Positions 45,286-58,362 of a DNA stretch of 64,000 bases are shown in pieces; position 1 is the stretch's first letter; each line of letters opens with the position of its first letter. This DNA is from Cellulomonas palmilytica (GTDB lineage: Bacteria; Actinomycetota; Actinomycetes; Actinomycetales; Cellulomonadaceae): NCBI RefSeq assembly GCF_021590045.1, contig NZ_CP062221.1, forward strand, positions 2,976,001-3,040,000, read 5' to 3'. Under the pieces are notes generated by a model. It was given only the letters and a program-made list of their open reading frames with translations. It did no database searches and was not told the origin of the DNA. Made by a program: the position numbers and the translations under genes.

Positions 45286-46611
45286 ATGACCGACGCGCCG
45301 CGCCCCGTGCGCGCGTCGTCGCACCGCGCGATGGTCGTGTTCACCGCCGCGGTCGCCGCCTACTTCGTCGCGGTCCTGCACCGCACGTCGCTCGGCGTCG
45401 CGGGGGTCGAGGCCATCGAGCGGTTCGGGCTGGGCGCGACCGCGCTGTCCATGTTCTCGGTCGTGCAGCTCGCGGTGTACGCGGGCATGCAGCTCCCGGC
45501 GGGCCGGGTGCTCGACCGGTTCGGGGCGCGGGTCGTCATCGGCGGCGGGTCGGCCGTCATGGCCGCGGGGCAGCTGCTCCTGGCGTTCGCGGACTCCGTG
45601 CCGCTCGCGCTCGTCGCGCGCGTCCTGATCGGCGCGGGCGACGCGGGCATCTTCATCTCGGCGGTGCGGCTCGTCGCGCAGTGGTTCCCGCCGATGCGCG
45701 CGCCGCTCATGGTGCAGCTCACCGGCCTCGTCGGGCAGTCGGGGCAGCTCGCGTCAGCGATCCCGGTGGCCTGGCTGCTCCACCACCACGGGTGGTCGCC
45801 GACGTTCACGGTGCTCGCGGTGGTCGGCGCGCTCGCGACCGTGGGCTCGTTCCTGGCGATCAGCGAGCCCGCGGGCAGCCGGGACGGCACGCCTCACGCG
45901 GACACGTCGTTCGTGCGCGCGGTGCGCGCGGCCGTCGAGCCGCCCGGCACGCGCCTGGGCTGGTGGAGCCACTTCGCGACGCCGTTCTCCGCCAACGTCG
46001 TCTCGCTGCTGTGGGGCGTCCCGTTCTTCGTGACCGCGCAGGGCCGCTCGGCGGCCGAGGCCGGCGCCCTGCTGACCGTGCTGACGCTCACCGCGATGTC
46101 GACGGGACCGCTCGTGGGGCGGTTCACGGGACGGCACCCGCTGCGGCGCACGTGGGTGGTGCTCGGGTCGTGCGGCGCGTCGCTGGTCGCGTGGCTCGTC
46201 GTCCTCGTGCCCACGACCCCGCGCCCGATGTGGCAGCTCGTGCTGTTCGTGGTGCTCATCGGCGTCGGCGGGCCGGTCTCGCTCGTGGGCATCGACTTCG
46301 CGCGGACGTTCAGCGCCCCCGAGCGGCTCGGCACCGCGTCAGGGTTCGTCAACACCGGGGGGTTCGTCTCGACGATCGTCGGCGTCCTGGCCGTCGGCGT
46401 CGTGCTGCAGGCGGTCTCCCCCGCCGGCGCGACGACGTACTCGCTCGACGCGTACCGCTGGGCGTTCACGGTGCTGCTCGTGCCGTGGGCATTCGGCGTG
46501 TGGGGCGTGCTGCGCGGCCGTGCGCGCACGCGGGCCGCGATGGCCGACGACGGTGTCGTCGTCCCCGCGCTGCGCGACGCGGTGCGCCGCCGCCCCGGCC
46601 GACGTCGCTGA
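45286..46611 (+). CDS. MFS transporter
   Basis: A 441-residue major facilitator with about 12 hydrophobic segments in two halves. The loop 2-3 signature region is LPAGRVLDRFGARVVIGGG (about residues 67-85), with a G-x-x-x-D-R-x-G-x-R core. The C-terminal half includes GRFTGRHPLRRTW as the matching loop. The N-terminus has the phrase YFVAVLHRTSLGVAG, typical of an actinobacterial branch of small-molecule transporters. Substrate unknown; nitrate/nitrite-type or sugar-type relatives exist. ATG 45286, weak GGAG upstream. Convergent with the DUF1206 gene. Confidence 0.87.
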   Translation: MTDAPRPVRASSHRAMVVFTAAVAAYFVAVLHRTSLGVAGVEAIERFGLGATALSMFSVVQLAVYAGMQLPAGRVLDRFGARVVIGGGSAVMAAGQLLLAFADSVPLALVARVLIGAGDAGIFISAVRLVAQWFPPMRAPLMVQLTGLVGQSGQLASAIPVAWLLHHHGWSPTFTVLAVVGALATVGSFLAISEPAGSRDGTPHADTSFVRAVRAAVEPPGTRLGWWSHFATPFSANVVSLLWGVPFFVTAQGRSAAEAGALLTVLTLTAMSTGPLVGRFTGRHPLRRTWVVLGSCGASLVAWLVVLVPTTPRPMWQLVLFVVLIGVGGPVSLVGIDFARTFSAPERLGTASGFVNTGGFVSTIVGVLAVGVVLQAVSPAGATTYSLDAYRWAFTVLLVPWAFGVWGVLRGRARTRAAMADDGVVVPALRDAVRRRPGRRR

Positions 46612-46632
46612 CGCACGACGCCGGAACGCCCG

Positions 46633-47430
46633 TCAGAGCTTGCCGTACCGCGTGCGGACGACGCAGTACACGCCGAACGCGATGAACCCGAGCGCCACGA
46701 GCGTGAGCAGCAGCGTCCCCGCGGGGCCCTCCTTGAGCGTGCGCATCGCGCCGTCGAGCCCGGTGGCCTCCGACTCGTCCGCGTGCCACGCCGCGAGCCC
46801 GAACAGCACGCCGACGATGCCGAGCGCCACGCCCTTGGCGATGTAGCCGACGCGACCCGCGACGATGGTGCCGCGCCCCGCCTGCCCGCCCGGCAGGCCG
46901 GTGAGGTCCTCGAGGAACTTCTTCCGCCAGCCCTTGACCACGTGGTAGATCCCGACGCCGAGCACCGCGAGCCCGACCGCCCCGACGAGCAGCCGCCCGC
47001 CCGGTGCGGACATGAGGTCCGCGGTCATGCTCGTCGACTGCCCGGACGACGACGATCCCGCGCCGTTCGCCCACGCGAAGGACGTGACCGCGAGCGCCAG
47101 GTAGACGACGGCGCGGCCCACGGCCTTGGCGCGGTCGCCGCGGTGCGCGCGCCCCGCGTGGCCGACGTGCGCGGCCTTGGCGCCCTGCCAGGCACCGAGC
47201 GCGAGGAACGCCACGGCTGCGATCCAGAGCACGGCCTGACCGAACGGCTCCTGCGCGACCGTCGAGAGCGCGCCGGACTGGTCGGCGGACGCCGAGCTGT
47301 CGCCGAACGCGAGCTGCAGGGCCAGCACGCCGATGAGCGCGTGCAGCAGGCCGCTGACGGCGTACCCGGCGCGTGCGGCCTTCTCCCAGGCGTCCTGGGT
47401 GGTGCCGGCGACGTACGTGGTGCTGGACAT
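46633..47430 (-). CDS. DUF1206 membrane protein
   Basis: A 265-residue membrane protein made of three repeats of about 80 residues, each with two hydrophobic helices: ARAGYAVSGLLHALIGVLAL, AKAVGRAVVYLALAVTSFAW, and AGRVGYIAKGVALGIVGVLF open the repeats. This triple-repeat layout, with G-Y/V-x-A-x-G-x-x-Y/H phrases, is that of the DUF1206 family, common in actinobacteria and of unknown function. ATG at 47430 with GGAGACCTC upstream. Divergent from the transglutaminase gene; the 252-bp gap between them (47431-47682) contains their promoters but no gene. Confidence 0.88.
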   Translation of the reverse strand: MSSTTYVAGTTQDAWEKAARAGYAVSGLLHALIGVLALQLAFGDSSASADQSGALSTVAQEPFGQAVLWIAAVAFLALGAWQGAKAAHVGHAGRAHRGDRAKAVGRAVVYLALAVTSFAWANGAGSSSSGQSTSMTADLMSAPGGRLLVGAVGLAVLGVGIYHVVKGWRKKFLEDLTGLPGGQAGRGTIVAGRVGYIAKGVALGIVGVLFGLAAWHADESEATGLDGAMRTLKEGPAGTLLLTLVALGFIAFGVYCVVRTRYGKL

Positions 47431-47682
47431 GAGGTCTCCTGTCGTGGGGGTGCGGCGGAGGCAGGACCGATGCTGGCAGCGCCTCGGCCGGCCCGCGACC
47501 GGAAGCGCCCGGGGCACACGCGCCCCGCGTCCGCCGCGCCGCCGCGCGAGCCACCGAGGCACGCCGGTACGCCCCGCTGACCTGCGGCTTCGCACCCGCG
47601 CACCGGTGGGCTTGTCGAACCGTGCTCCGAGCCTCACACTTGCGCTGCCCCCTCGTGATTCCGGCCACCGACAGCCGGGGAA

Positions 47683-48507
47683 ATGGACCCGCCGGCCGTG
47701 CTGCGCACCGTCTCCTGCCACCTCTCCCTCGACGTGCGCAGCCCCCTCGAGCTCTACGTCGCCGTCGCGGTCGCGGACGGCTCCTACGACCGCACCGAGC
47801 AGCTCGTCGTGCGGCACGAGGACGGCCTCCTCGACGTCCTGGAGATCAAGTCCGGGCACGGCGGCCGGTCCCACCGCGTGCACGCTCCCGCGGGCCGCGT
47901 CGTCGTCGACTACCAGGCGACCGTGTCCGGCGCGGCGGGTCCGTCGCCGGTCGACGACCTCGACCTCGTCGAGTACCGCCGGCCGAGCCGGTACGCCCAG
48001 TCGGACCGGCTGCTCGCGTTCGCGCGCGACCAGTTCCGCGGACTGACGGGCACCGCACTCGTCGAGGCGGTCGTGGGGTGGGTCTCCGCGCACGTGCGGT
48101 ACGTGCCGGGGGCGAGCCAGCCGACCGACGGTGCGACCGAGACGCTCCTCGCGCGCCGCGGTGTCTGCCGCGACTTCGCGCACCTCGTCGTCGCGCTGCT
48201 GCGGGCGTGCGACACGCCCGCCCGCCTCGCGTCCGTGTACGCGCCGGGGCTCAAGCCCATGGACTTCCACGCGGTGGCCGAGGTGTACGTCGACGACGCG
48301 TGGCACCTCGTCGACGCGACGCGCCTCGCCCCGCGGGACACGATGCTGCGGATCGCGACGGGCCGCGACGCGACCGACACCGCGTTCCTGTCGTACTACG
48401 GCGGCGACCTGTCGCTGCGGGCGATGACGGTGACGGCGAGCGTGGTGCACGGGGCCGACGAGGGCGCCCGGGACGACGACGGCACGGGGCTGCGCACGCT
48501 GCGCTGA
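47683..48507 (+). CDS. Transglutaminase-like cysteine protease family protein
   Basis: A 274-residue cytoplasmic protein with the transglutaminase-like triad: Cys162 in RGVCRDFAHL, His196 in MDFHAVAEVY and Asp211 in HLVDATRLAP. The N-terminal 110 residues form the beta-sandwich that precedes the domain in bacterial members (SCHLSLDVRSPLELYVAVAV). These proteins are thought to be peptidases or amidases acting on unknown substrates. No signal peptide. ATG 47683 follows CGGGGAA. It is convergent with dnaG, with a shared hairpin between the two stop codons. Confidence 0.85.
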   Translation: MDPPAVLRTVSCHLSLDVRSPLELYVAVAVADGSYDRTEQLVVRHEDGLLDVLEIKSGHGGRSHRVHAPAGRVVVDYQATVSGAAGPSPVDDLDLVEYRRPSRYAQSDRLLAFARDQFRGLTGTALVEAVVGWVSAHVRYVPGASQPTDGATETLLARRGVCRDFAHLVVALLRACDTPARLASVYAPGLKPMDFHAVAEVYVDDAWHLVDATRLAPRDTMLRIATGRDATDTAFLSYYGGDLSLRAMTVTASVVHGADEGARDDDGTGLRTLR

Positions 48508-48540
48508 CGCCCGGGCGCACGGAGCGTGGGGTCCCGGGCG
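48508..48540. terminator. Bidirectional terminator between transglutaminase gene and dnaG
   Basis: CGCCCGGG at 48508-48515 pairs with CCCGGGCG at 48533-48540. The hairpin fills the 34-bp space between two converging stop codons and can serve both strands. Confidence 0.65.
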
Positions 48541-48541
48541 G

Positions 48542-50485
48542 TCAGGCGCTCTCGCGCAGCGTCCGACGACGGCCCTCGAGCGCGACGAGCTCGGCGAACG
48601 CCTGCTGGTAGGCCGCGGGGTCGGCGCCGGAGTCCATGCGCTGCAGCCGGCCGCGCAGCTCCGCGATCTGCCGCGTGAAGCCCATCTCCACGAGCCGCAG
48701 CACGACGCCGCGCACGTAGTCCGCCACCGCCTCGGGCCGGTCCTCCGGCACGGGCGCGACCGCGAGCTCGGTGACGAGCGCACGCACGGGCTCGGCGGCC
48801 TCCTCGAGCACCGCGCCCACCCACGCGGCGGCGCTGCCGTCCGCACCGACGGACGCGGCGCCGGCGGCGATGCCGCCCGCGGCGCGGATCGCCTCGTGCA
48901 CCGCGCGGTGCGCGGGCGCTGCGAACGCGTCGGCCCCGAGCTCGTCGAACTCCGTGGGCACGAGCGAGGGCGCCTGGAGCACGACCTCGAGGGCCGTGCG
49001 CTCGACCAGGAGCACCGGGTCGGAGCGGTCCGGGCGCGACGGGCGCGAGGGGCGGACCTGGTCGGGCGCACCGGGCCGCGACGGCCCGTTCGTCGGACCC
49101 CGCCCGGACGACGACGCGCCGCGGCGTGCGCCGTCGACCGCGCGCTGCACGGTCGACAGGTCCTCCATGCCGAGCCAGCCGGCGAGCTGGCGCGTGTACT
49201 CGGGACGCAGCGCGGTGTCCCGGATGCCCGCGACGACGGGCGCGGCGGCCCGCAGTGCGGCGACGCGACCCTCGGCGGTCGCCAGGTCGTACGCCGCGAG
49301 CGTCGAGCGCAGCACGAACGCGAACAGCGGCTGACGACCGCTGACCAGCGCGTGCACAGCGTCCGGTCCGCGCGCGAGACGCAGCTCGCACGGGTCCATG
49401 CCGCTGGGCTCGACCGCGACGAACGTCTGCGCGGCGAACGTCTGGTCCTCGCCGAACGCGCGCAGCGCGGCCTTCTGCCCGGCCTCGTCGCCGTCGAACG
49501 TGAAGATCACCTCGCCGCCCACGGACGCGCCGGTCGCGAGCTGCACGCCGCTGCTCGCGCCCGAGTCGCCGATGAGGCGGCGCACGATGCGCGCGTGGTC
49601 GGACCCGAACGCGGTGCCGCAGGTCGCGACCGCGGTGCCGACGCCCGACAGGTGCATCGCCATGACGTCGGTGTACCCCTCGACGACGACGACCTGCTTG
49701 GCGCGCTGCATCTCGCGCTTCGCGAGGTCGAGCCCGTACAGCACGTGCGACTTGCGGTAGAGCGCGGTCTCGGGGGTGTTGAGGTACTTGGGCCCGTTGT
49801 CCTCGTCGAACAGCCGGCGTGCGCCGAACCCGATGGTCTCGCCGGTGACCTCGCGGATGGGCCACACGAGCCGTCCGCGGAACCGGTCGTACACGCCGCG
49901 CTGCCCCTGGCTGACGAGCCCCGACGCGACGAGCTCGGCCTCGGTGAACCCGCGCCCCCGCAGGTGCCGCATGAGCGCGTCCCACCCCGTGGGCGCGAAC
50001 CCGACGCCGAACTGCTCGGCCGCGGAGCGGTCGAACCCGCGCTCGGCGAGGAACTGCCGGCCCGCGGCGCCGGCGGGCGTCGTGAGCTGCTCGCGGTAGA
50101 ACTCCTCGGCGACCTTGTGCGCCTCGATCAGGCGGCGACGACGTCCGGGCTCCTGCTCCGGCCGGGCGGGACCGCCGCCCTCCTCGTAGCGCAGCTGGAT
50201 CCCGACGCGGCCCGCGAGGTACTCGACCGCCTCGGTGAAGCCCAGGCCGTCGACCTTGATGACGAAGTCGATGACGTCGCCGCCCTCGCCGCACCCGAAG
50301 CAGTGGTAGCGGCCGACCTGGGGCCGCACGTGGAAGGACGGTGAGCGCTCGTCGTGGAAGGGGCACAGGCCCTTGAGCGAGCCGACGCCCGCGGTCTTGA
50401 GCTGGACGTGCGCGCCGACGACCTCGTCGATGCGCACACGCTCGCGGACCGCCTCCACGTCCTCCCGCCGGATGCGACCCGCCAC
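48542..50485 (-). CDS. dnaG: DNA primase
   Basis: A 647-residue primase that makes RNA primers for replication. The N-terminal zinc domain has CPFH and CFGC (Cys41, His44, Cys62, Cys65). The TOPRIM domain is seen in VVVEGYTDVMAMHLSG and FTFDGDEAGQKAALRAF, and the catalytic-core segment includes FRGRLVWPIREVTGETIGFG. The C-terminal 200 residues form the helicase-binding region, preceded by an unstructured Arg/Pro/Ser-rich linker (about 455-500). The gene starts GTG at 50485. Size and domain order are normal for actinobacteria. Confidence 0.96.
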   Translation of the reverse strand: MAGRIRREDVEAVRERVRIDEVVGAHVQLKTAGVGSLKGLCPFHDERSPSFHVRPQVGRYHCFGCGEGGDVIDFVIKVDGLGFTEAVEYLAGRVGIQLRYEEGGGPARPEQEPGRRRRLIEAHKVAEEFYREQLTTPAGAAGRQFLAERGFDRSAAEQFGVGFAPTGWDALMRHLRGRGFTEAELVASGLVSQGQRGVYDRFRGRLVWPIREVTGETIGFGARRLFDEDNGPKYLNTPETALYRKSHVLYGLDLAKREMQRAKQVVVVEGYTDVMAMHLSGVGTAVATCGTAFGSDHARIVRRLIGDSGASSGVQLATGASVGGEVIFTFDGDEAGQKAALRAFGEDQTFAAQTFVAVEPSGMDPCELRLARGPDAVHALVSGRQPLFAFVLRSTLAAYDLATAEGRVAALRAAAPVVAGIRDTALRPEYTRQLAGWLGMEDLSTVQRAVDGARRGASSSGRGPTNGPSRPGAPDQVRPSRPSRPDRSDPVLLVERTALEVVLQAPSLVPTEFDELGADAFAAPAHRAVHEAIRAAGGIAAGAASVGADGSAAAWVGAVLEEAAEPVRALVTELAVAPVPEDRPEAVADYVRGVVLRLVEMGFTRQIAELRGRLQRMDSGADPAAYQQAFAELVALEGRRRTLRESA

Positions 50486-50539
50486 GCCCGAAGTCTAGGT
50501 CGTCGGCCACCCCGTCCGGTCCCGCCGACCGGGTGGCGA

Positions 50540-50571
50540 GCGGAGGGGCCGGTGACGGCCGACCCCTCCGC
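50540..50571 (-). terminator. Terminator after the chitinase gene
   Basis: GCGGAGGGG at 50540-50548 pairs perfectly with CCCCTCCGC at 50563-50571, starting eight bases after the chitinase stop. GGCC/GGCC can pair inside. It separates the chitinase transcript from dnaG. Confidence 0.7.
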
Positions 50572-50578
50572 CGTGGCG

Positions 50579-52270
<1,692 letters not shown>

Positions 52271-52437
52271 CCTTGCCTCCCTGTGCGATGGGGAAGTGCG
52301 TGCATTTTGTAAGGGAAATTCACAAATCCCTCACCCATGAAACTAGTCAGAACGCCGGAATCCGGTCAACGACCGGACGGAAAATGGCGCGGCACTCCCC
52401 CGCACGCCCACAGGGCGCGCGGTTCGCGAGCAGGCGG
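52271..52437 (-). promoter_or_regulatory. Chitinase promoter/operator region
   Basis: This 167-bp intergenic region is clearly more AT-rich than its surroundings, around 52300-52350. An inverted repeat AGGGA (52312-52316) / TCCCT (52327-52331) with an AT-rich centre may be an operator for chitinase control. A second perfect repeat CCGGTC-AAC-GACCGG at 52362-52376 lies closer to dgt and may terminate it. A GGGAGG ribosome-binding site lies just before the chitinase ATG. No exact -10/-35 pair is assigned. Confidence 0.5.
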
Positions 52438-53721
52438 TCAGTGCCGCGGCGGGCGCACGAGACGCGCGTGCGTCTCGGCGGCGGACACGTCGGTCAGCGA
52501 CGCGACCTGGTCGATCACGACGCGCAGGCGTCCGGCGTCGTCCGGGGCCTGCGCCCAGTCGGCCGCGAACGGCGGCTCGAGCGCGAGCGGCGCACGGTCC
52601 GCCATGACGTGCACCAGGTCGGTGAGGACCTCGCGCTGACGGTGGTAGAGCGGCTCGAGCTCACGCGGCGCCATGACGTACGCGACCGCGAGGCCCTTGA
52701 GCACGAGGATCTCGGCCTGCGTCTCGACCGGCACGACGAGGTCCGCGGCGTACCGCGTGAGCGGGCCGGATCCGTACTGCGCGCGCGTCGCCTTCTGCGA
52801 GGCCTTGGCGAACCGGCCGATGAGCTGGCTCGTGGCGTCCTTGAGCATCGCGAGCGCGCCGCGCGACCCGTCGAAGCCCGTCGCCCACAGCCGCGCCGCG
52901 ATCAGGCGGTCCATCGCGTCCAGCAGGCCGTTCTCGTCGACCGCGTCGCCGTACCAGGTGGAGATCGCCTCGGCGACGCGCGCCCGCTCGCCGGGGATCG
53001 ACAGCACCGCGAGGTCGAGCCGCCCGCCGACGACCGCGTCCTCGACGTCGTGCACCGAGTAGGAGATGTCGTCCGCGAGGTCCATGACCTGCGCCTCGAG
53101 GCACTTGCGCCCCGCGGGGGCGTCGCGGCGCAGCCACTCGAACACCGGCAGGTCGTCCTCGTAGACGCCGAACTTGTGGGTCGGGCGACCGCTCGCGGGG
53201 CTCACCGGCCCCTGCAGGTACCGCCACGGGTACTTGACCGACGCGTCGAGCGACGCGCGCGTGAGGTTGAGCCCCACCGAGCGCCCGTCGGGCGCGACGA
53301 CCTTCGGCTCGAGCCGCGTCAGCAGACGCAGCGTCTGCGCGTTGCCCTCGAACCCGCCGATGCCCTTCGCGAGCGCCGCGAGCGCGCGCTCGCCGTTGTG
53401 CCCGAACGGCGGGTGCCCCAGGTCGTGCGCGAGGCACGCGGTGTCGACGACGTCCGGGTCGCAGCCCAGCGCCTTGGCGATCTCGCGGCCCACCTGCGCG
53501 ACCTCGAGCGTGTGCGTGAGGCGCGTGCGCACGAAGTCGTCCGACGACGGGCCGAGCACCTGCGTCTTCGCGCCGAGCCGGCGCAGCGCCGAGGAGTGCA
53601 CGATGCGCGCGCGGTCGCGCTCGAACGGCGTCCGTCCCTTGGACTTCGCGGACTCGGCGACCCAGCGCTCACGGTCGACGTCGACGTAGCCGCCGACGTC
53701 CAGGTGCTCGAGCGTGGTCAT
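52438..53721 (-). CDS. dgt: Deoxyguanosinetriphosphate triphosphohydrolase-like protein
   Basis: A 427-residue HD-domain dNTPase that splits dNTP into nucleoside and triphosphate. Metal ligands are visible: His70 in RTRLTHTLEVAQ, His99-Asp100 in LAHDLGHPPFGH with His103 and His108, and a later Asp in MDLADDISYSVHD. The N-terminal RDRARIVHSSALRRLGAKTQ segment is the family nucleotide-binding region. It controls dNTP pools and may protect against phage replication. The gene is upstream of the chitinase in the same direction, and downstream of the GH13 operon. Confidence 0.93.
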   Translation of the reverse strand: MTTLEHLDVGGYVDVDRERWVAESAKSKGRTPFERDRARIVHSSALRRLGAKTQVLGPSSDDFVRTRLTHTLEVAQVGREIAKALGCDPDVVDTACLAHDLGHPPFGHNGERALAALAKGIGGFEGNAQTLRLLTRLEPKVVAPDGRSVGLNLTRASLDASVKYPWRYLQGPVSPASGRPTHKFGVYEDDLPVFEWLRRDAPAGRKCLEAQVMDLADDISYSVHDVEDAVVGGRLDLAVLSIPGERARVAEAISTWYGDAVDENGLLDAMDRLIAARLWATGFDGSRGALAMLKDATSQLIGRFAKASQKATRAQYGSGPLTRYAADLVVPVETQAEILVLKGLAVAYVMAPRELEPLYHRQREVLTDLVHVMADRAPLALEPPFAADWAQAPDDAGRLRVVIDQVASLTDVSAAETHARLVRPPRH

Positions 53722-53761
53722 CGGTGCCCAGCGTACGCAACACCGGCGACGCCGCGGCGCA

Positions 53762-53795
53762 CCGGCCGGGTCAGCGGGTCACCCGTCGGGGCCGG
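53762..53795 (-). terminator. Possible terminator of the mal operon
   Basis: CCGGCC (53762-53767) pairs with GGCCGG (53790-53795), and CGGGT-C-ACCCG forms an inner stem. It lies downstream of the last GH13 gene of the mal operon and before dgt. Pairing is GC-rich but without U-tract. Confidence 0.4.
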
Positions 53796-53805
53796 CCAGG
53801 TCCGC

Positions 53806-55656
53806 TCACGAGAGCCGCCAGACCTGCACCGACGGCCCGGCGGCCGGCCCGATCACGAGCCCACCGGGTGCGAGGGTCGTCCCCGCGTCCTCGCCGTACA
53901 GCCGCTCGGCCGCGCGCGCCGCCACCGGGAGGCGCGCGCCCGGCCAGGCGTCGCGCGTGAGCACGACGAGCACGCGCTCGTCGGCCGTCTCGCGCAGGTA
54001 CGCGACCGCGTCGTCCTGCGCGAGCACCCAGCGCAGCCCGCCCTCGCGCAGCGCGCGCGAGGAACGCCGCAGCGCGACGAGCGCGCGGTAGGTCGCGAAC
54101 GTCTCCGGGTCCCACGGCGCACCGCCGGCGCCCGGGCGGCCGTCGATGCGGTCCCACGGCATGGGGACGCGCCCGTGCTCGCCGTTCACCCCCGTCAGCC
54201 CGCCCTCGTCCCCCGCCCAGATCACCGGCGTGCCGGGGTAGGTCAGCAGCAGCGCGGCGGCGACCTCGACGCGCTCGCGCGAGCCGGTGACGGTCCGGAT
54301 GCGGGCGGTGTCGTGCGAGCCGAGCAGGTTCCACTGGTGCCGCGTGACCGACCACGGGACGGTCGCGTCGAAGTCCCGCATGGTCGCGACCATGTCCGCT
54401 CCCCCGGCCCGCGGGACCGGCACGGGCATCCCCATGAACGGCAGCTCGGAGCCCGGCGCGACGAGCCACGTCCACAGCGGTCGCGTGAACGCCGAGTAGT
54501 TCATGTTGACGTGCCAGCCGCCGACGGCCAGGTCGCCCGCGGCGTCGTGGAAGTGCTCGGCGACGAGCGCCGCGCCGGGCTTGATCCCCGCCATGCGGGC
54601 GCGCAGCGCGCGGGCGACCGCGTGCGCGTGGTCGTCGTCGCGGTAGCGACCCGTCATGTTGGCGACGTCGATGCGCCAGCCGTCCAGGTCGAACGGGGGA
54701 CGCAGCCACCGCTCCGCCACCGAACCCTCGCCGGTGATCATCCGCTCGGTGAGCTCGGGTGCGCCGTAGTTGAGCTTCGGCAGCGACGCGTGCTCGAGCC
54801 ACCCGACGTACCCGGGCTCGTCGTCGGTCCAGTAGTAGAACGACGCCTCGGCGCTCGACCGGTCCGCGCGGGCGCGCTCGAACCACTCGTGCCCGGAGCC
54901 CGTGTGGTTCGTCGTGAGGTCGCCGACGACGCGCATGCCGCGCGCGTGCACCGCCGCCGACAGCGAGGCGAGCGCCTCGTCGCCGCCCAGCAGCGGGTCG
55001 ACGCGCGCGAAGCTCGTCGCGTCGTACCGGTGGTTGGAGCGCGCCGGGAAGATCGGCGTGAGGTAGAGCGTGTCGACGCCGAGCCGCTGCAGGTGGTCGA
55101 GCCGCTGCTCGACGCCACCCAGGTCGCCCCCGTACAGCTGCTGCGCGACGCCGTGCCCGGACCCGATCGGCTCGTCGGCCCAGCCCGCGGGGATCGCCCA
55201 CTCCGGCAGCGGTCCGCGCGGCGGGCCGTCGTGCCCCGACGACCGGGCGAACCGGTCGGGGAACACCTGGTAGACCACCGCGTCGTCCAACCAGCGCGGT
55301 GCGGCCTCGTGCACCGTGAGGCGGAAGTCCGCGGCGTCCGTGACGTCCCGCGTGTGCAGGCCGCGTCCGTTGAGCCAGCGGTACCCGCCGGGCTCGTCGA
55401 GCAGGAAGCGGTACTGCGTGACGGGGTTGTGCACGACGACGTCCGCGACGTACCAGCGCTCGCGCTCGTCGGCCCGTTCGAGACGAGCAGGCACGAACCG
55501 CGGCTCGCCGTCGCGGACGACGCGCACGTGCACGCCGCGCTCGGCCCGCGACGCGGGGACGCGTACCCGCACGGGTACGACGTCCCCGAGCCGCGGCGTG
55601 CCGCGCGCGACGTACCGCTCCGACCCGTCGTGGTGCGGCAGGTCCGGCAGCGTCAT
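53806..55656 (-). CDS. GH13 oligosaccharide hydrolase (neopullulanase/alpha-glucosidase type)
   Basis: A 616-residue cytoplasmic GH13 enzyme. An N-terminal beta domain (about 1-115, CBM34-like) precedes the barrel. Conserved regions: GDLTTNHT (region I), DGWRIDVAN with nucleophile Asp330 (II), VAEHFHD with acid/base Glu367 (III) and GSHDTAR with Asp449 (IV, Ser instead of Asn). It should cut imported maltodextrins. ATG 55656 overlaps the malG stop (ATGA), so import and hydrolysis are coupled. No signal peptide, which fits intracellular action. Confidence 0.88.
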   Translation of the reverse strand: MTLPDLPHHDGSERYVARGTPRLGDVVPVRVRVPASRAERGVHVRVVRDGEPRFVPARLERADERERWYVADVVVHNPVTQYRFLLDEPGGYRWLNGRGLHTRDVTDAADFRLTVHEAAPRWLDDAVVYQVFPDRFARSSGHDGPPRGPLPEWAIPAGWADEPIGSGHGVAQQLYGGDLGGVEQRLDHLQRLGVDTLYLTPIFPARSNHRYDATSFARVDPLLGGDEALASLSAAVHARGMRVVGDLTTNHTGSGHEWFERARADRSSAEASFYYWTDDEPGYVGWLEHASLPKLNYGAPELTERMITGEGSVAERWLRPPFDLDGWRIDVANMTGRYRDDDHAHAVARALRARMAGIKPGAALVAEHFHDAAGDLAVGGWHVNMNYSAFTRPLWTWLVAPGSELPFMGMPVPVPRAGGADMVATMRDFDATVPWSVTRHQWNLLGSHDTARIRTVTGSRERVEVAAALLLTYPGTPVIWAGDEGGLTGVNGEHGRVPMPWDRIDGRPGAGGAPWDPETFATYRALVALRRSSRALREGGLRWVLAQDDAVAYLRETADERVLVVLTRDAWPGARLPVAARAAERLYGEDAGTTLAPGGLVIGPAAGPSVQVWRLS

Positions 55657-56566
55657 CCCTTGACGGAGCCCGCCGTGAGACCGCCGACGATGTACTTCTG
55701 AAGGAACATGAACAGCAGCACCACGGGCACGGCCGCGACCACGGCCCCCGCGGCGAACAGCCCCCACGGCGCCGTGCGCTCGTCGGCCGCGAGCGAGTAC
55801 AGCCCCACCGCGACGGTCCAGTTGTCCGCGCGCTGCAGCACGACCTTGGCGATGAGGAAGTCGCCGAACGACGAGATGAACGACAGCAGCCCGACGACCG
55901 CGAGGATCGGCGTGACCATCCGCAGGATGATCGTCCAGTAGATCTGCCCGTGCGTCGCGCCGTCCATCTTGGCGGCCTCGTCGAGCTCACGCGGCACGGT
56001 GTTGAAGAACCCGTACATGAGGAACGTGTTCACGCCGAGCGCGCCGCCGAGGTACACGAAGATCAACCCGAGAAGGCTGTCCAGGCCGAGCGCCGGGAAC
56101 ACGTCCTTCAGCGTGAGCAGCAGCAGGAAGATCGCGACGAACGCGAGCGTCTGCGGGAACATCTGCGCGAGCAGCAGGCCGGTCAGGCCCTTCTCGCGGC
56201 CCTTGAACCGGAACCGCGAGAACGCGTACGCGGCGGCCGCGCCCATGAGCACCGTGCCGATCGCGGTGACGGTGCACACGACGAGCGAGTTGCCGAGCCA
56301 CGTCCAGAACCCGCGCGCCTCGAGGTCGGCGAAGTTCTCCCCCGACACGGTGCGGAACAGGCGGTTGGACCCGACGAGCGAGCCGCCCGGGTTGAGCGAC
56401 GCGGAGATGACGTACAGCAGCGGCGTCACGCAGATGATGATCATCACGGCGGCCACCACGTAGCGCCAGAACACCTCGCGCCACCAGCGGCGTCCGCGCG
56501 TGCCGCTGCGCCGCAGGTTCGTGGTCTCCGCCTTGGCCGGCTGGGTCCGTGCGGTCTGGGTGGTCA

Positions 56567-56567
<1 letters not shown>
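55653..56567 (-). CDS. malG: Maltose/maltodextrin ABC transporter permease MalG
   Basis: A 304-residue permease with six hydrophobic spans. The EAA loop that contacts the ATPase is seen in PRELDEAAKMDGATHGQIYW, with the G-x-x-x-x-x-x-x-P pattern near the end of the loop. The N-terminus is polar and basic. ATG 56567 overlaps the malF stop by one base. It pairs with MalF in the membrane. No ATPase gene lies in the operon; a shared MsiK-like ATPase encoded elsewhere would be expected for an actinobacterium. Confidence 0.93.
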
Positions 56568-58189
<1,622 letters not shown>

Positions 58190-58318
58190 GGGGTCCTCCG
58201 CGCGTCGCCCGTCGTCGGGCGTCGATGTGTGCAGTGTGCTCCGCCGCCGCACGGCGCGCGCGTGGGGCGCGGTGCGGGGCGCGGGGTCCGGGGGTGCCGA
58301 CGGCGCGGCACGTGAGTC

Positions 58319-58355
58319 GGCCGCCCGCACGCGCCGTGCGGCGGTGCGGGCGGCC
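58319..58355 (-). terminator. Long hairpin between malE and malF
   Basis: GGCCGCCCGCAC (58319-58330) pairs perfectly with 58344-58355, and CGCC/GGCG extend the stem inward around a GTGC loop. It starts eight bases after the malE stop. Such intercistronic hairpins keep the binding protein in excess of the permeases. Confidence 0.7.
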
Positions 58356-58362
58356 GGTCAGG